Assembly: GCA_013423325.1 (NCBI GenBank)
Contig: BLJB01000126.1
Location: 1 to 64,000, forward strand
Direction: 5' to 3'
From: Usnea hakonensis
Lineage: Eukaryota; Ascomycota; Lecanoromycetes; Lecanorales; Parmeliaceae
DNA length: 64,000 nucleotides
The position numbers and the translations under genes are program-made. A model generated the notes under the pieces. The model was not told the DNA's origin and made no database searches. It worked only from the letters and a program-made list of their open reading frames with translations. Below, one piece after another: positions 1-10,854 of this stretch (its first letter is position 1; each line of letters starts with the position of its first letter).

Positions 1-250
1 ATAAAAAGGATACTGGCATGCTGCAGGAATGATTTCGCCTACCCCCCTAGCGCCCTTAAAGTAGGTAAGGTATATGGATGGCTTGTTTTGAGTGGCTGGC
101 TTTCCCGCGCGTCCTTTTCTTTAGGCGCTAAGCGTTTCATTTACCGTGCCACAAGTGGCCATTCTTGTGCCTCAAGTCTCCCAAATCCCGTTCCGCGGAC
201 GACGTCTTTTACTCATCGTGGGACTGTAAAACTAAATTCCCAGGGCCACG
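1..250. other. Upstream region of the DnaJ-RRM gene
   Basis: No gene is visible at the left edge. The stretch is presumably the promoter and 5' leader of the gene that starts at 251. A small open frame at 88-270 overlaps the start of that gene and has no recognisable features. Confidence 0.5.
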
Positions 251-1459
251 ATGCCTTCGGACGATCTTAAGAATTATGCCGCTTCCAATACCGACTTCTA
301 CGAGCTCCTAGGGGTCACCTTTGAAACTTCTCAGAAAGACATTGACAGAGCATGGCGAAGAACGGCACTCAAATACCATCCTGACAAGGTCGGAAACGAC
401 TTGATCGATAAGGAGAAGTTCCATCTTGCGCAGATAGGATATGACTTATTGTCCGATCCTGCTAGCAAGGCCCTCTACGACAATGCCCGCACTGCGAGAT
501 TGCAAAGAAAAAGGCAGAATGACTTGTTTGAGGGCAGGAGAAGGCAGATGAAGGATGATCTGGAGGCGAGGGAAAGAGTTACCAAGCGGCCAAGGGAAGA
601 GGATGAGGGTGACGAGGAAAAGCTTGAAAGGGAAATACGGAGGCTTGCTGAGGATGGAAAGAGGAGGAGGAAGGAGAGAGAAGATGCGCTGAGGAAGGAT
701 ATGCAGAAAGAAGCCAAGAACGCTGATAGTGCAGCACAGATGCCCGACTCGAGCAATGGCTACGCCAATGGGCCAAGGACGTGGCACTCAACTGTGTCAG
801 AGATTGATCGAACGGTTAAAGTGCGGTGGCCGATCGAAGGAAAAGGAGGTTCCATCACAGCGGATAACGTGAAAAGCACGTTCTCAGAGTTTGGCCCGAT
901 CGAAAGTGCGGACTTGCTCAACCCGAAGATGCTTCGTCTGGGAAAGAAGCAAAAGAAGCAGCTCGCCATAGTCTGCATGGTACAATTCAAATCCGTCATC
1001 GGTGCTCATGCTGCCGTGGAAGACTTTTCAAAACAGCAAGGCCCGGAATGGCAAATATTCGACTCCGTCTTCTGGGCCGCAGACAAGGAGCCCGACTTCA
1101 TCACTGCTCAGCAAGGTAATAGGACAGGAACGGAATCCGCACCGACGACGCCAGTGTCCAATGGCCGAAAACAAGGCCCACATGTGTTTTCCCATTTAAA
1201 TAGCCAAGCCACCACCCCTGCATCTTCACCGAAAGCAAATGGTGGCGGGCTAAAGAAGATGCCATCTTTCGCGTCCTTCTCCCCCGCAGCGTTCAGTACG
1301 CCCAAAAGCTCGCCTTTCAGCAAGGAGCTAGGTCCCAACAGTCCAAGCCTCGAAGAGGTGACGATGATACGGCTGAAGAATGCTGAAAAGAAACGATTGG
1401 CCGCCGAGATAGAGCGGCAGGACAGGGAAGACGATGCCGCTGAGGCAAAACGGGCATGA
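251..1459 (+). CDS. DnaJ-domain/RRM protein, DNAJC17/Cwf23 type
   Basis: Intronless, 402 residues. A J domain covers about residues 15-80 and keeps the diagnostic HPD in YHPDK, so it should stimulate an Hsp70 ATPase. A charged Arg/Glu/Lys-rich coiled coil follows (about 85-155), then an RRM-like domain (about 188-270) beginning TVKVRWP, and a Ser/Pro-rich tail with a short helical basic end. J domain, coiled coil and RRM in this order is the architecture of human DNAJC17 and of yeast/fission yeast Cwf23, which associate with the spliceosome. That role is inferred from the family. The ATG at 251 gives the canonical N-terminus just before the J domain. IBA57 converges on it from the minus strand with about 130 bp between the stops. 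Confidence 0.88.
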   Translation: MPSDDLKNYAASNTDFYELLGVTFETSQKDIDRAWRRTALKYHPDKVGNDLIDKEKFHLAQIGYDLLSDPASKALYDNARTARLQRKRQNDLFEGRRRQMKDDLEARERVTKRPREEDEGDEEKLEREIRRLAEDGKRRRKEREDALRKDMQKEAKNADSAAQMPDSSNGYANGPRTWHSTVSEIDRTVKVRWPIEGKGGSITADNVKSTFSEFGPIESADLLNPKMLRLGKKQKKQLAIVCMVQFKSVIGAHAAVEDFSKQQGPEWQIFDSVFWAADKEPDFITAQQGNRTGTESAPTTPVSNGRKQGPHVFSHLNSQATTPASSPKANGGGLKKMPSFASFSPAAFSTPKSSPFSKELGPNSPSLEEVTMIRLKNAEKKRLAAEIERQDREDDAAEAKRA

Positions 1460-1588
1460 ACGCGACGATGAGAGCACTGCATCGGGAAATAAGCGTTGGA
1501 GCATAGGCGTTACAGAGATACCCAGCTGATTGCAGCACAAAATGAAATTACTTTGGAGAATCACTTGATTTGCTTAATCTCATGTGCA

Positions 1589-2728
1589 TCAACTCCGATG
1601 TAGCCTCTGAGCCTCAGCTCTACTCTGGTGCCAAGGAGGTATAAATGCCTTTACCCTCACCTCCCCACTGTCCTTTCCCTCTTCCGGCTCCCACGCCACT
1701 TTGAACTCGTGCTCCGGACTCCATTGGCTGCCCTCCCCCGTCAGCACCGTATCCGTCATCATCTCTAGCCGACACAACGCCAGTCCAACGTTACCCACGC
1801 CGCCTAGCAATTTGCCCGCACTTCTCCCCTTCTTGTCCATTCTGCTAATATTCGAGCCTTTTGGTGGTAGTACAAGTTGTGTATCTGGATCGTACGTCAA
1901 TTTATCCGACGGTCCCAAGTCCCCCTCAGCAGGATATAATTGCACAGGTAAGATTCTCTTCCTGACAACGCCGGTATGATGTGTCCGAATCGTCAACTCC
2001 TGCCCGACGTAACAGCCCTTCCGAAAATCAATTCCCCCCATATAATCAACATTACTCTCCTGCGGTAACGCCAGCTCCTTCAGTATCTCCCCCTGACCCT
2101 CCGCCACCCCCATCATCATCCGCCTCACATCGTAGTCCCCACTCCCGACCTGCCTCCCCGACCCCTCAAACTCCCGCTCCCCAGCTACAACAACCTTCAA
2201 CCCCATACCCGGCGCTCGCCCGTCCCAACCACCTATACTTCCCCTCGGCGGAGGACCCTGCTCCCCCCACGCCGCCCAAACACTCCATTCCCCCTCCCCA
2301 ACCACCCTGATCCCCACTTTCGCTCGTAACTTGTACCGCCTCAAATGTCGAGCCAAAGCATCCACCTCGGCCGCGTCGACCTCGATCAAGAACCCCGCCT
2401 CCCCGTTCTCCAATTCCGAAGTCGGATAGATGAAGACATCGTGCAGGACCCGCCCTGAGGCGTTCAGAAAGGCGCTGTAGCAGCAGGGGTCGGAGTGTGG
2501 TTGGCGGGGGATTTTTTGGGTTGTGAGGCCTTGGAGGAAGTGGGGTGCGTCGTGGCCGGAGAGGGAGATGAGGCGCCGGGTGGGGAGGCGCGCGTAGGCG
2601 GTTGGGGGAGGGGGGAGAGGGTTGGGGGAGGAGGTGGTGGTGGTGGTTTGGGGGCGGAACAGGCGGGGAGGGGGTTTGAGATGGGGGAGGAGAGGTCTGG
2701 AGAGGAGAGGGGGTTTGGGTGGAGGCAT
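1589..2728 (-). CDS. IBA57: Iron-sulfur cluster assembly factor IBA57 (GcvT/YgfZ-like), mitochondrial
   Basis: Intronless. I chose the ATG at 2728 (MPPPKPPLLSRPLL) because it begins a basic, Arg-rich, proline-rich N-terminus that resembles a mitochondrial presequence; an upstream in-frame ATG at 2836 would add 36 residues. That gives 379 residues, normal for the fungal family. The body starts with a folate-binding-like GcvT domain (RLISLSGHDAPHFLQGLT) and carries the YgfZ/IBA57 signature KGCYVGQELTIRTHHTGVVR, including its near-invariant cysteine. The C-terminus ends in a beta-barrel segment. IBA57 works with ISA1/ISA2 in the late step that makes [4Fe-4S] clusters for aconitase, lipoate synthase and others in the matrix. 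That function is from the family. Confidence 0.9.
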   Translation of the reverse strand: MPPPKPPLLSRPLLPHLKPPPRLFRPQTTTTTSSPNPLPPPPTAYARLPTRRLISLSGHDAPHFLQGLTTQKIPRQPHSDPCCYSAFLNASGRVLHDVFIYPTSELENGEAGFLIEVDAAEVDALARHLRRYKLRAKVGIRVVGEGEWSVWAAWGEQGPPPRGSIGGWDGRAPGMGLKVVVAGEREFEGSGRQVGSGDYDVRRMMMGVAEGQGEILKELALPQESNVDYMGGIDFRKGCYVGQELTIRTHHTGVVRKRILPVQLYPAEGDLGPSDKLTYDPDTQLVLPPKGSNISRMDKKGRSAGKLLGGVGNVGLALCRLEMMTDTVLTGEGSQWSPEHEFKVAWEPEEGKDSGEVRVKAFIPPWHQSRAEAQRLHRS

Positions 2729-2932
2729 GGTGCGTTGGTGGTGGAGCGGGGGGTGTTGAGTCGATTCGGATGTTACACTAGCGTATTTAATACTTGGGAT
2801 GATTGCGGGCATACGAGACGGACTCATTTGGACCATCTTTTATTAATAGTGTCGATACTCTGTATCATCTTCATCTTGAACTTTTCATAGTTCTAACGTC
2901 TTGTTGCGCTGTGTATAGAGTGATCAAGGTAC

Positions 2933-3198
2933 TTAAGATCCCACAGGGCCCCCCATGCATTCCAATCCTCTCAACCCACTTCCCAACCCCAACCCCTCCC
3001 TCTCTGCCCTCTTCCTCTTCTTCTCCAAAAGATTCTTCCTCCTCTCCGCCAGCAAAGTATTCTGCCTCGCCGTCACGTTCGTCAAGTAGTAGCCGAAACT
3101 ACCGCCCGCGGCCGCGAAGACGGGTTAGGCCCGGAGGGATTCTTTGTTGAAGAAGGGGCGCATTTCCATGCCTAGTTGCCAGAGGCGGACGGCGAGGC
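2933..3198 (-). pseudogene. Terminal exon of a small mitochondrial-type protein with an in-frame stop
   Basis: Reading the minus strand from a good splice acceptor (branch CTAAC at 3211-3215, AG at 3199-3200), the exon encodes LAVRLWQLGMEMRPFF... followed by a TAA (3125-3127). The same frame then continues with PVFAAAGGSFGYYL and a basic coil ARQNTLLAERRKNLLEKKRK. The pattern of an amphipathic start, a short membrane-like GGSFGYYL segment and an Arg/Lys coil resembles small accessory proteins of the mitochondrial inner membrane. Complex I subunits are one possibility, but I cannot name it. The TAA sits where an aromatic codon would be expected. I could not locate the 5' exon. Either the gene is broken or the base is a sequencing error. 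Confidence 0.45.
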
Positions 3199-3681
3199 CT
3201 AGGGGGAGCTGTTAGTTGATGTTGTCTGGGGATTGAGGGGGGGAGGGGGAGGGGAGAGGGATAAACTCTCGATATGCTGGACGATGGCACAATGATCGGA
3301 CGGCAAAGATGGCGGAATTGCCCGGGAGAACCGTCAAAGGTTGCTCTACAGCCGCTACGGATGGATGATGCAGTCGCGATGCTCTCAATCGGCCCTGAGA
3401 TGGACAGAAAAAGCGCAGACGTAGCTGATAAGCGCCACGGGTGACCGGATTTTGGTTCCGGCAGGGGTTGAAATTCCCAAAAGGCACCGAATTTCTTCGA
3501 GACGGAGTACAAGAGCATGAGGGTGGGTTAAATGAAGATAATCATTCAGTTGGCCGCGGAGGCCACCTTCCTTGGTCCTCATAACGCGTAGAATAAAAGA
3601 GATTGAGTGTTGGAAACAGGGTGCGAAGGTGCGAGAGGGAGGTGTAGTGTTGACGAAGTGAAGTGAAGTGTTGACGTAATC

Positions 3682-4226
3682 TTATTTATGGCCCTGCATT
3701 CGCTTACGACCAGAATCAGCTCTGAAGAGCAAATTCGAGGCTTCACTCCATGAGTACTCGTTCACGACAGTGGTGAGATTCTGTGTGACGGAGCATGGTC
3801 CGAGTTCTACCCATCTGTTCAGTATGCATAATACGGGCACTTTGCCGGCGAGTTGGTATTCTGTATACCTTGAAAGAGACCAATCAACGAGTCGCTACCG
3901 GGGCCACCGTTCAACCACAGCGTGAGAGGTGCTGTTTCTGGGCTATGTCGCGCTTCGAAGAACCAAAAGAATGTATGTGAAGTCGGAGAGAGGTCGACAT
4001 AACCGGCGTATGACCCGACACCAGGAGTTGTTTCACACACTCCAGCCTTTCCGGGCTCTTTGTAACGAATGGTCACACCTGTGGGGGATTTGATGGTAGT
4101 CACGTCAGTGGCATTGGCAGGGATCTGTCTAGGATCCAGACTTGGTACAGCAGTCACTGTAGTAGGAATAGAAGAAAGGAACAAGCCCACCGCAAATGCG
4201 GCGAACTTGGGACTCTCGAGAAACAT
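3682..4226 (-). pseudogene. Truncated serine carboxypeptidase (peptidase family S10)
   Basis: Exon 1 is 3869-4226 and exon 2 is 3682-3806 (intron 3807-3868, GTATAC..TAG). It begins with a convincing signal peptide (FAAFAVGLFLSSIPTTVTA) and the S10 N-terminal core: SYAGYVDLSP, FFWFFEARHSPETAPLTLWL and NGGPGSDSLIGLF. After splicing it reads ELGPCSV and YSWSEASNLLF. It should then continue into the catalytic serine (GESYxG), Asp and His of a 500-650 residue enzyme. Instead it runs into unrelated sequence and stops after about 160 residues. None of the catalytic triad is present, so the fragment cannot be an active peptidase. A 3' deletion or rearrangement near 3700 would explain it. Confidence 0.75.
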
Positions 4227-5135
4227 GTTGTACAGGTATACGGTTTTTCAGCGATCTGAGTGTACAGGATGAGAGCGAGAGTGAGTGAATATATAGGTAC
4301 CGAAGAGATATGAAGCTCTATCCCCAATTCTCTAGTGGACCTCCATATGAAGCTCTTCAGTGACATGATGACGATGATGCTCCTTGGCTGCATCATCGTG
4401 CGTCTTGGAACTTCTTTCGTACCTGCCTCGATGGGCACTAGTCAATGCATGAGGTCCCCTAATGAACAGGGAACAGCATCTTGCTTTCCTTGACTATAAG
4501 TCAAATGTCCGGAAGGGACTGCAAGGGAGCCTTATGCACAAGGAACGCCACTTGCAATCTCGCGGTGCTGAGATCATGCTGCACCCCAGTCATGCCGAAT
4601 GAGGAAGGTAGAAATCGGCCAAACAATGCTTCCCCGCAGCAGACGAGAATTGGCCGCCTAAATCTGCCATTTTCTCTGATGATACGCACAAAATCTTTTT
4701 ACTCCAATTGGCAAGAACCAATCTCGGCAACGCAGGTATTAGACGAGTCACATCGAGTTCTTATCTACTCGTACTTTTTTTTGTAAGGAGAAGAGACACT
4801 CAGAAGCCACAATCATTTTGATGGCGAGAGACTAAGGGACAACAAGAACACATAAAATGTCGATCAGATGGATATACGTGTAACATCAGATAGAATGTGC
4901 GCCTCAAGGCGTTTGATGAAACACCTGGAATGAATCGCATCACGTGATCTCGCGCCAGACTAAGTAAGAACGCGTTCCGCCCCTCCTTAATCGTCCCATC
5001 TTCTTCCTTCGATCCATAATCAGAGTAATTCGACAATCATAACTCTCTTAATCCTTTGCAATTCTAAATCCTGCCGACCTTTGACACTCGCAGATTTACC
5101 GCCTTCCTCATCCTCACTCTCCAAGACCACTTACC
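4227..5135. other. Intergenic, no gene seen
   Basis: About 0.9 kb between the start of the carboxypeptidase relic and RPA3. It presumably holds both 5' regions. Short open frames exist on both strands but none has domain-like sequence, splice structure or conserved motifs. Confidence 0.5.
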
Positions 5136-5696
5136 ATGTCCGAAGCCACCCCCCGCGTCAACGCCAAATACCTCGGCTCCTTCACCAACCAAACCGTCCG
5201 CATCCTCGGCAGAGTAGTGTCATTGCGCGGAGAAACCGCCACGATCGATGCGAATGGGAGTATAAATGTACACTTGAATCGGGTAAGCGAGCCCAAGACA
5301 GTCAGATCAGATGCAATGCGAAAGATAAGAGAACCGGAGAACACCCCACGGAAAGTCTGGAAATGAGAAGAGATGGAAGAAGCACGATAATGAGACGCTA
5401 GAGTGTACATTCGAGGCGGCGTGGCTGGCTAACAACCTCCCCAGGACGCACACCTCCAACTCAACAACGCCGCCGAAGTCGTGGGCAAAGTGCAGCAGGA
5501 TCTGAGCATCAAAGTGTTCCAGGCCACAGATTTTGGTAGCAACATTGGTAGGAACATGAACATCTGCTTGCGCAATCGTTCGAAAGGCTTGATGGATGGT
5601 TGACCGGATGTATGCGTTGTAGATTTTAATGCGGTCGAGGCAGTCGTGGATGCCACCCACCGATACAAAGAGATTTTCTATGATGGCAATGACTGA
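5136..5696 (+). CDS. RFA3: Replication protein A 14 kDa subunit (RPA3/Rfa3)
   Basis: Three exons: 5136-5282, 5445-5547 and 5623-5696, giving 107 residues. Intron 1 has GTAAGC and a GCTAAC branch; intron 2 is GTAGGA..GTAG. The protein starts MSEATPRVNAKYLGSFTNQT, continues as a single OB fold (VRILGRVVSLRGETATIDAN) and ends with the helix FNAVEAVVDATHRYKEIFYD. This is the standard size and layout of fungal Rfa3. The helix is the part that packs with Rfa1 and Rfa2 in the trimerisation core of the single-stranded DNA binding complex. The two introns restore one frame that matches the family end to end, so the model is firm. Confidence 0.9.
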
Positions 5697-6116
5697 AAGA
5701 GTATGTCTGCGAAAGGGGCTCTACGTGTTGGTGCAAGAGGTGGATATGGAATAAGGGGAGGGTCGTCGGAGAAGGGCTCTAAAATGACGACGAAGCGCGA
5801 ATAAGCAATAGGCGGAGACATGCAATTGGCACTCTTCAGCGGGAGGCACAGCTTTGTCATAAGCTGATGACAGGCTACGAACATCTAGTGAGCATAATGC
5901 TTATGACTTGCATCATTTGCTAGAAGCGTGTTTGATGGGTGCTTGACTTGCCTCAGCACTCAGACATATGCAAATTATAGATATCCTACTGTCATGTCTA
6001 GCCAGCTTATTCACACCTCGAAAGGATTCATTATCAATGCTGCATGAAGACGTCTTAGAGTAATATGTACAAATGCCTTGTTAGCAAAATGAATCATGCC
6101 ATCTTCTATTTCAGCC
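5697..6116. other. Convergent intergenic region
   Basis: About 420 bp between the 3' ends of RPA3 (+) and the Ams2-type factor (-). I see only AT-rich 3' sequence and no gene. Confidence 0.5.
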
Positions 6117-9100
6117 TTAACCCATAGCTTGGAAATCGATCCTTGCCCTCCCAGTCTCATCTACGACCAGCCCTGGAGTTTTCGATTGCTTGGCGCCCCT
6201 GACTTCCTCCTCATCGTCTGGCGGAGTGGAGATTGAATTAGGCAGCGCATAGTCTCCCCACAACGATCCAGCACCGTGCTCCCTCGGGTCTTCATACACG
6301 CCAAACCAGGCTGGTGGACTACTGGGCATTGGAACATCCGTGCTGAGAAGATCCTGAGAATCGAATTGCGAGAAGTCGAATTCCATGGTACGACGGCCGG
6401 GTGTGTTGTGCAAAGAAGGCAGAGCAGGGAAATCGAAATCATTGGAGCCAGGACTGCCATTGCCGTCATTTGCGTCAGACAGGAGCTGGTTGAGGTGGGC
6501 GGTAAAAGGGGTCAGCTCGCCAAGGGGATGGATATCCTTGGTCGGTGTGCGCTTAGGGGTGGTAGGGGCGCGGAGGAGAGCTTTGGCGGCCGAAGAGAAG
6601 AAGTCGCCAGTCGTTGGTGGAAGCCGGTTGGGTGTCCGACTTGGAGTTTTGAAAGTGTGATTTTGGCTTGAGCCGGTCGGCGTAGGAGTGGTGCCACGCA
6701 TACCATGCTGATCTTCCGTGAACAGGTGATCTAGGCCATCATCCCCACGAGGAGGGCAATTTTCCTTGTCGGCTTGGTCGTTATCAAGAACTTCGAACAT
6801 TCTACCGGAATTCTTATTGCGTCCTTGACCGCTGCCCTCGACGACCGAGTTGCGTTTCGATCTTGCCTCTTCAGACAAAGTTGGCGAAGCGAAGAGCACT
6901 CGCCTAGTCGGCTGCGGCGTGAGATCTTCTACATCAATAGGGACATGTTCAGTGCCTCTGAACTTGTGTGGAGACGACCTGATAGCCCTTTCGAGTGCCG
7001 CTACTGCGGAAGCTTCTTCTGTGATTCTTTGCTTGGCCTGAGGCGATATCGTGTTCTGGCTCGAAGCTCTTCGATGTTTAAATGGCGGCAGTTGAGGATC
7101 GGCTTCGACCCCCTCGGTCTGTCCACTGTCGTTTGCTGATGATGTACCATGAGAAGGTAGTGCTGACCCGTTAGGTACGGTGCTGGCCGCTTGATCAGAT
7201 GTTGAATTAGCCCTTGGCCTCTTACCGTTGTTTCCTCGTTTTCGTTTTTCGTCAGGACCGTTTTGAGTCTTGTCCCAAACCTCCTTCGGTCGCATGCATT
7301 TCCGAGTATGGAGCCAAAGTCCACAGGCTGGCAGATGATTAGCTGACTTCGGGGGTTTCTTGGCCAAGTTAACTCACGGTTGCACAGCAGGATCTCTGTA
7401 AAGCCTTCATCGGTGTTGAGTACTGACTTCTTGACGATCCTATACAGACAGATGATCCCGTTGCAGTCTGTCTGCAGACTTTGCCATGCGATGATGCCCC
7501 CCTCTTCTTCGGAGATGGCGACATGTTCTGGTGTACCGCTGTGTATCTTGACCCACGCTTTCCTCCACGTTGGGGTCTCGATAGCACCACAATTCTCGCA
7601 GAAAGGTGGCATCTCTCCTGCAGCGACCGACGAAGCTAACTTGCTCTGAATAGCTTGTTTTCTTCTCACGCCAGAGCCAGTCCCGACCTCGCTGCCTTTC
7701 CTGAGTTTTGGCACCGGTCTCTCGATCGTCTCCATTACAGGAGGGATAGGGATCATGTCGGAAGCAGGATGTGGTGCTTGATGGCCAGACCAGGTTTGTG
7801 ATCGGTTCAAAGCAGGTCTAATTGGGTCACTTGCGGGTATTGGAGGTAGAGCCAAATTCCCAGATGATGCTGTGCGACTGAGACCAACTGCGCCTCTGGC
7901 AGACTTAGTGGGTACGGTGAAACCGTCCCCTTCTCGCTGCTGAGACTGGCTAGGCTCATATGACTCCGGAGTTTGCCGAGAAACAATGGGCGGCCGATGA
8001 AGATCGTGAGGCTGCTGAATTTGATTATGAATAGGCGGCCGCTGAGCGTCGAGAGCCTGTTGAGATATATCGGGTTCCGGAAACTGAGCGGCTGGCTCTT
8101 CCTGGGCAGGAAGCACTGACAGATTCGGGCGTTTGCTGTACTGATCTGCGACGTCAAGGTCTTCATCGTCAACAGGCCTCATCTCCTCCTCCTCCTCGAA
8201 AAGATCATCTATGTTGCCGCTCATAAACCCCGAATCTTCAAAATGTCGAGCTTGATTTGGACTCGAAGGGCACGTCGAGGTACCAGGATACATGGGTGGT
8301 GACGACGCTATATCGGCGGGTGAACTCTCGGCTTGACTTGCTTCTGGAGATGTCACGGCAGATTCTGTAACCTTCACATTCGCACTCACAGGACAATAAG
8401 GAGAAGCATACTCTTTCTTTCCAATAGCAAAAGGCTGACGGCGAAGATTGCTTGCAGACATAGGCAGCTGAGATCTCTGCATGCGATTGGAAGGATCAGC
8501 TATTGGGGTAGGCTGTCTTGGCGGTCCCTCCAACGAATTGGCTAGGCTGTTATTCGGACGCACTGCAGTCGGCTGATGGATCCGTATCGACGCTGCAGTA
8601 CTTGCTGCGACTCTGAGAGATTCCGGCTGCCTTCCAAAGTCGGTGTTGCCGGACCACTCTGCTTGCATAACTTTTGCTCTTTTCTTATTCGGTCCATCCT
8701 CAAATCGCTCGTCATTGCTTGCGTAGCCAGTATCAACAGAAGCTTGCCGGGTCGTGGCTTTGGCACGACTCTTCCTCGGATTAGGGCCCGGAGGCCTCCC
8801 TCTCCTCTTCTTCGTGGTTGCAGACGCGCTACTTAAAGCCGGGCTTGGCATGCGAGGGGGTTGTGGCGCGGTATCGGAGGTTGAGTAGCTGGTGTGCTGA
8901 GGTGGTAATCTGTGTAGCTCCACTTTGGCCGGTTGTGGGATTTGGGACTCCATTAACTTTTGCTGGTAGCCTTCGCCACTTATCAACCGCTGGACATGTT
9001 CAATTCCAAATCCACCAGTCTGTCCCTGCCCAACTGCTGGAGACTGACTTCGGCTCTTGTTCGCTAGCTGCAAGATAGCAGGGTTTGCTTGTACAAATGA

Positions 9101-9776
9101 TGTCCAAGCTTGAGGATCGAACCCTTCAGGCATCATATGACTGATATCCCTATATTTCTTCATGCTTTCGATATACTCGCTCTGGAGCGACGTTGGTACA
9201 GGAACTAAGCGCAGCTTTACTTCGAGGGTCTCCTGTGAATTGCTGGAGAAAAGTCCTAGTAGGTTTTTGCAGACACGTCCAGTGACAATAGTGCGCGATT
9301 GGTGAGCAGGAGCGGAAGGTGTAGAGGACGAGGATGCGAGGACCCACGATAGCATTCCTTGGCCGACAAGAGGTGTCTCGTATTCAGAGTAGTCGTACGC
9401 ATAGACGGTATAGTCCTGGCCAAGCGCAGCAACCAACTCCGGGCTAGCAGTCACAATAGCTTGGATGCAAGTTTTCAATTCGATGACACCAATCTGCGTA
9501 TTTTCATCGAGATTTGCTGTTCGAATATCCACGAGGTGTGGCCATCGTGCCAAGCAATTCGTTCTGTTCTCATTGTCGAAAGAGTAAAGCACCTTCACTA
9601 AAATCAAATCTTTCAGTATGCATCCTCGCGATCAGTAGACTTCTGCTTATATACTGACGTCTCATTGAGCGTATGGAAACATCATCGGAACTTTGACGTG
9701 GTCCCGTGGGCTGCGAGTGAGGCTGGAGTGGTGCTGGAGAAGACGCGGCTCCCCTGAGAGAACGATGGTCTGGCAT
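6117..9776 (-). CDS. ams2: Ams2/Spt21-type GATA zinc-finger transcription factor
   Basis: Three exons: 9659-9776, 7378-9597 and 6117-7327 (introns of 61 and 50 bp), giving 1182 residues. Residues about 38-180 are the conserved Spt21/Ams2 N-terminal domain (LKVLYSFDNENRTNCLARWP, YAYDYSEYETPLVGQGMLSW). An AT-hook, KKRRGRPPGP, lies near residue 305. A split GATA finger follows: CENC at 706-709, then CNPCGLWLHTRKCMRP at 778-785 and on. Its knuckles are 68 residues apart instead of the usual 17-18. The rest is disordered, Ser/Pro-rich and acidic. In fission yeast Ams2 drives S-phase histone genes and supports CENP-A loading; budding yeast Spt21 also acts on histone genes. I infer a similar nuclear role here. 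The first exon is needed because no ATG lies at the head of the long middle exon. Confidence 0.85.
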
Positions 9777-10260
9777 TGTGAAAGCAGAGGGCCTTCAACC
9801 CCCCGTTCAGCGGATATTAGAATTGGGCGTCATCCATACAACACGAACGATGGTGATCGAGAGTCAGAAAGTATTCGAGGGTCTGATATATTTGCCAATG
9901 TGAAAGTGTTGGTGACGCGCTTCCGAGGGTCTGCAGACGGAAAGAATGTAAATCATGAAGAAATAAGGAAGTAATGAGGGGGCAATCAATAATTATGCCA
10001 ATTCCGCAAGCTAGATAGGAGGTTTGGGAAAGATTTGACCTCGCCGAGGCTTCAAGTCAAGGACTTGAAGAGCGTGTATCTTTCTATACGCGCCAAGCTT
10101 CAAGACGTGGGGAACATCAAAAGATAGATGAGTCAGCAGGGCTGAGCTAATCACAACCCAATGAAACACTACCTAGCTTCAAATTTTCAACATCTCCCTG
10201 CGGATAGAGTTGCTTTCACTCTGCAGAAATATTGTGCGGCGAGTCCCTCTTTTATACAAG
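9777..10260. promoter_or_regulatory. Divergent promoter region, ams2 / SmD2
   Basis: 484 bp between two start codons on opposite strands, so it must hold both promoters. No specific factor site is clear enough to call. Confidence 0.5.
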
Positions 10261-10854
10261 ATGGCCGACTCCAAAATCCAGTATGTGACTCACACGTCGG
10301 CTCCATGACGTCAGCTCGAGCGGTTGGAAAGTAGAGGCTAACAGCAGCTACAGAGATTTGCTGAACAAGCCTCGTATGGAGCTCACGTACGTCTTTTTCG
10401 AACCTTGCCAATTCCACGCCGCTATTCCCCTTCTTTCCGCTACCCGCGCTATTCCTTGGCCAATATTGAAGCGATACTGATACTTGCGTAGTGAGTATGA
10501 AATTTCCGTCCTCGAAGAGCATGAGTTCACCTCTGGCCCACTCTCCATTCTACAGACTGCAGTTCGCTCGCACACTCAAGTCCTGATCTCATGTCGCAAC
10601 AATCGAAAATTATTGGCGAGGGTGAAGGCTTTCGATAGGCATTGCAACATGGTTCTGGAAAATGTGAAGGAGATGTGGACAGAGACGCCCAGGGTATCAG
10701 GAGGAAAAAAGGGCAGGCCAGTCAATAAGGATAGATTCATAAGCAAGATGTGAGTGCTTCTCCTGTCTTATGATCGGGTACCACTTCAAATGCGTTAATG
10801 CTGGGGCCTAGGTTTCTAAGGGGAGATTCGGTAATTCTCGTGTTATTAAGTTGA
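10261..10854 (+). CDS. SMD2: Small nuclear ribonucleoprotein SmD2
   Basis: Four exons: 10261-10280, 10354-10386, 10492-10749 and 10812-10854, giving 117 residues. The spliced product begins MADSKIQDLLNKPRMELTEY and continues EEHEFTSGPLSILQTAVRSH (Sm1) and RVKAFDRHCNMVLENVKEMW (Sm2 start, the most diagnostic stretch of SmD2). It closes with [20 protein letters not shown]. It is a core Sm-ring protein of U1, U2, U4 and U5 snRNPs. Very small 5' exons are normal for such genes in filamentous fungi. The stop codon lies inside the first copy of a 25 bp tandem duplication. The gene converges on dihydroxyacetone kinase. Confidence 0.93.

Noticed and set aside
2495..2890. Gly-rich plus-strand frame opposite IBA57
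   Set aside because: Purine-rich mirror of the Pro-rich IBA57 presequence; no motif and no splice support.
4800..5036. 78-codon minus-strand frame upstream of RPA3
   Set aside because: No domain, no splice signals and no family resemblance; likely chance.
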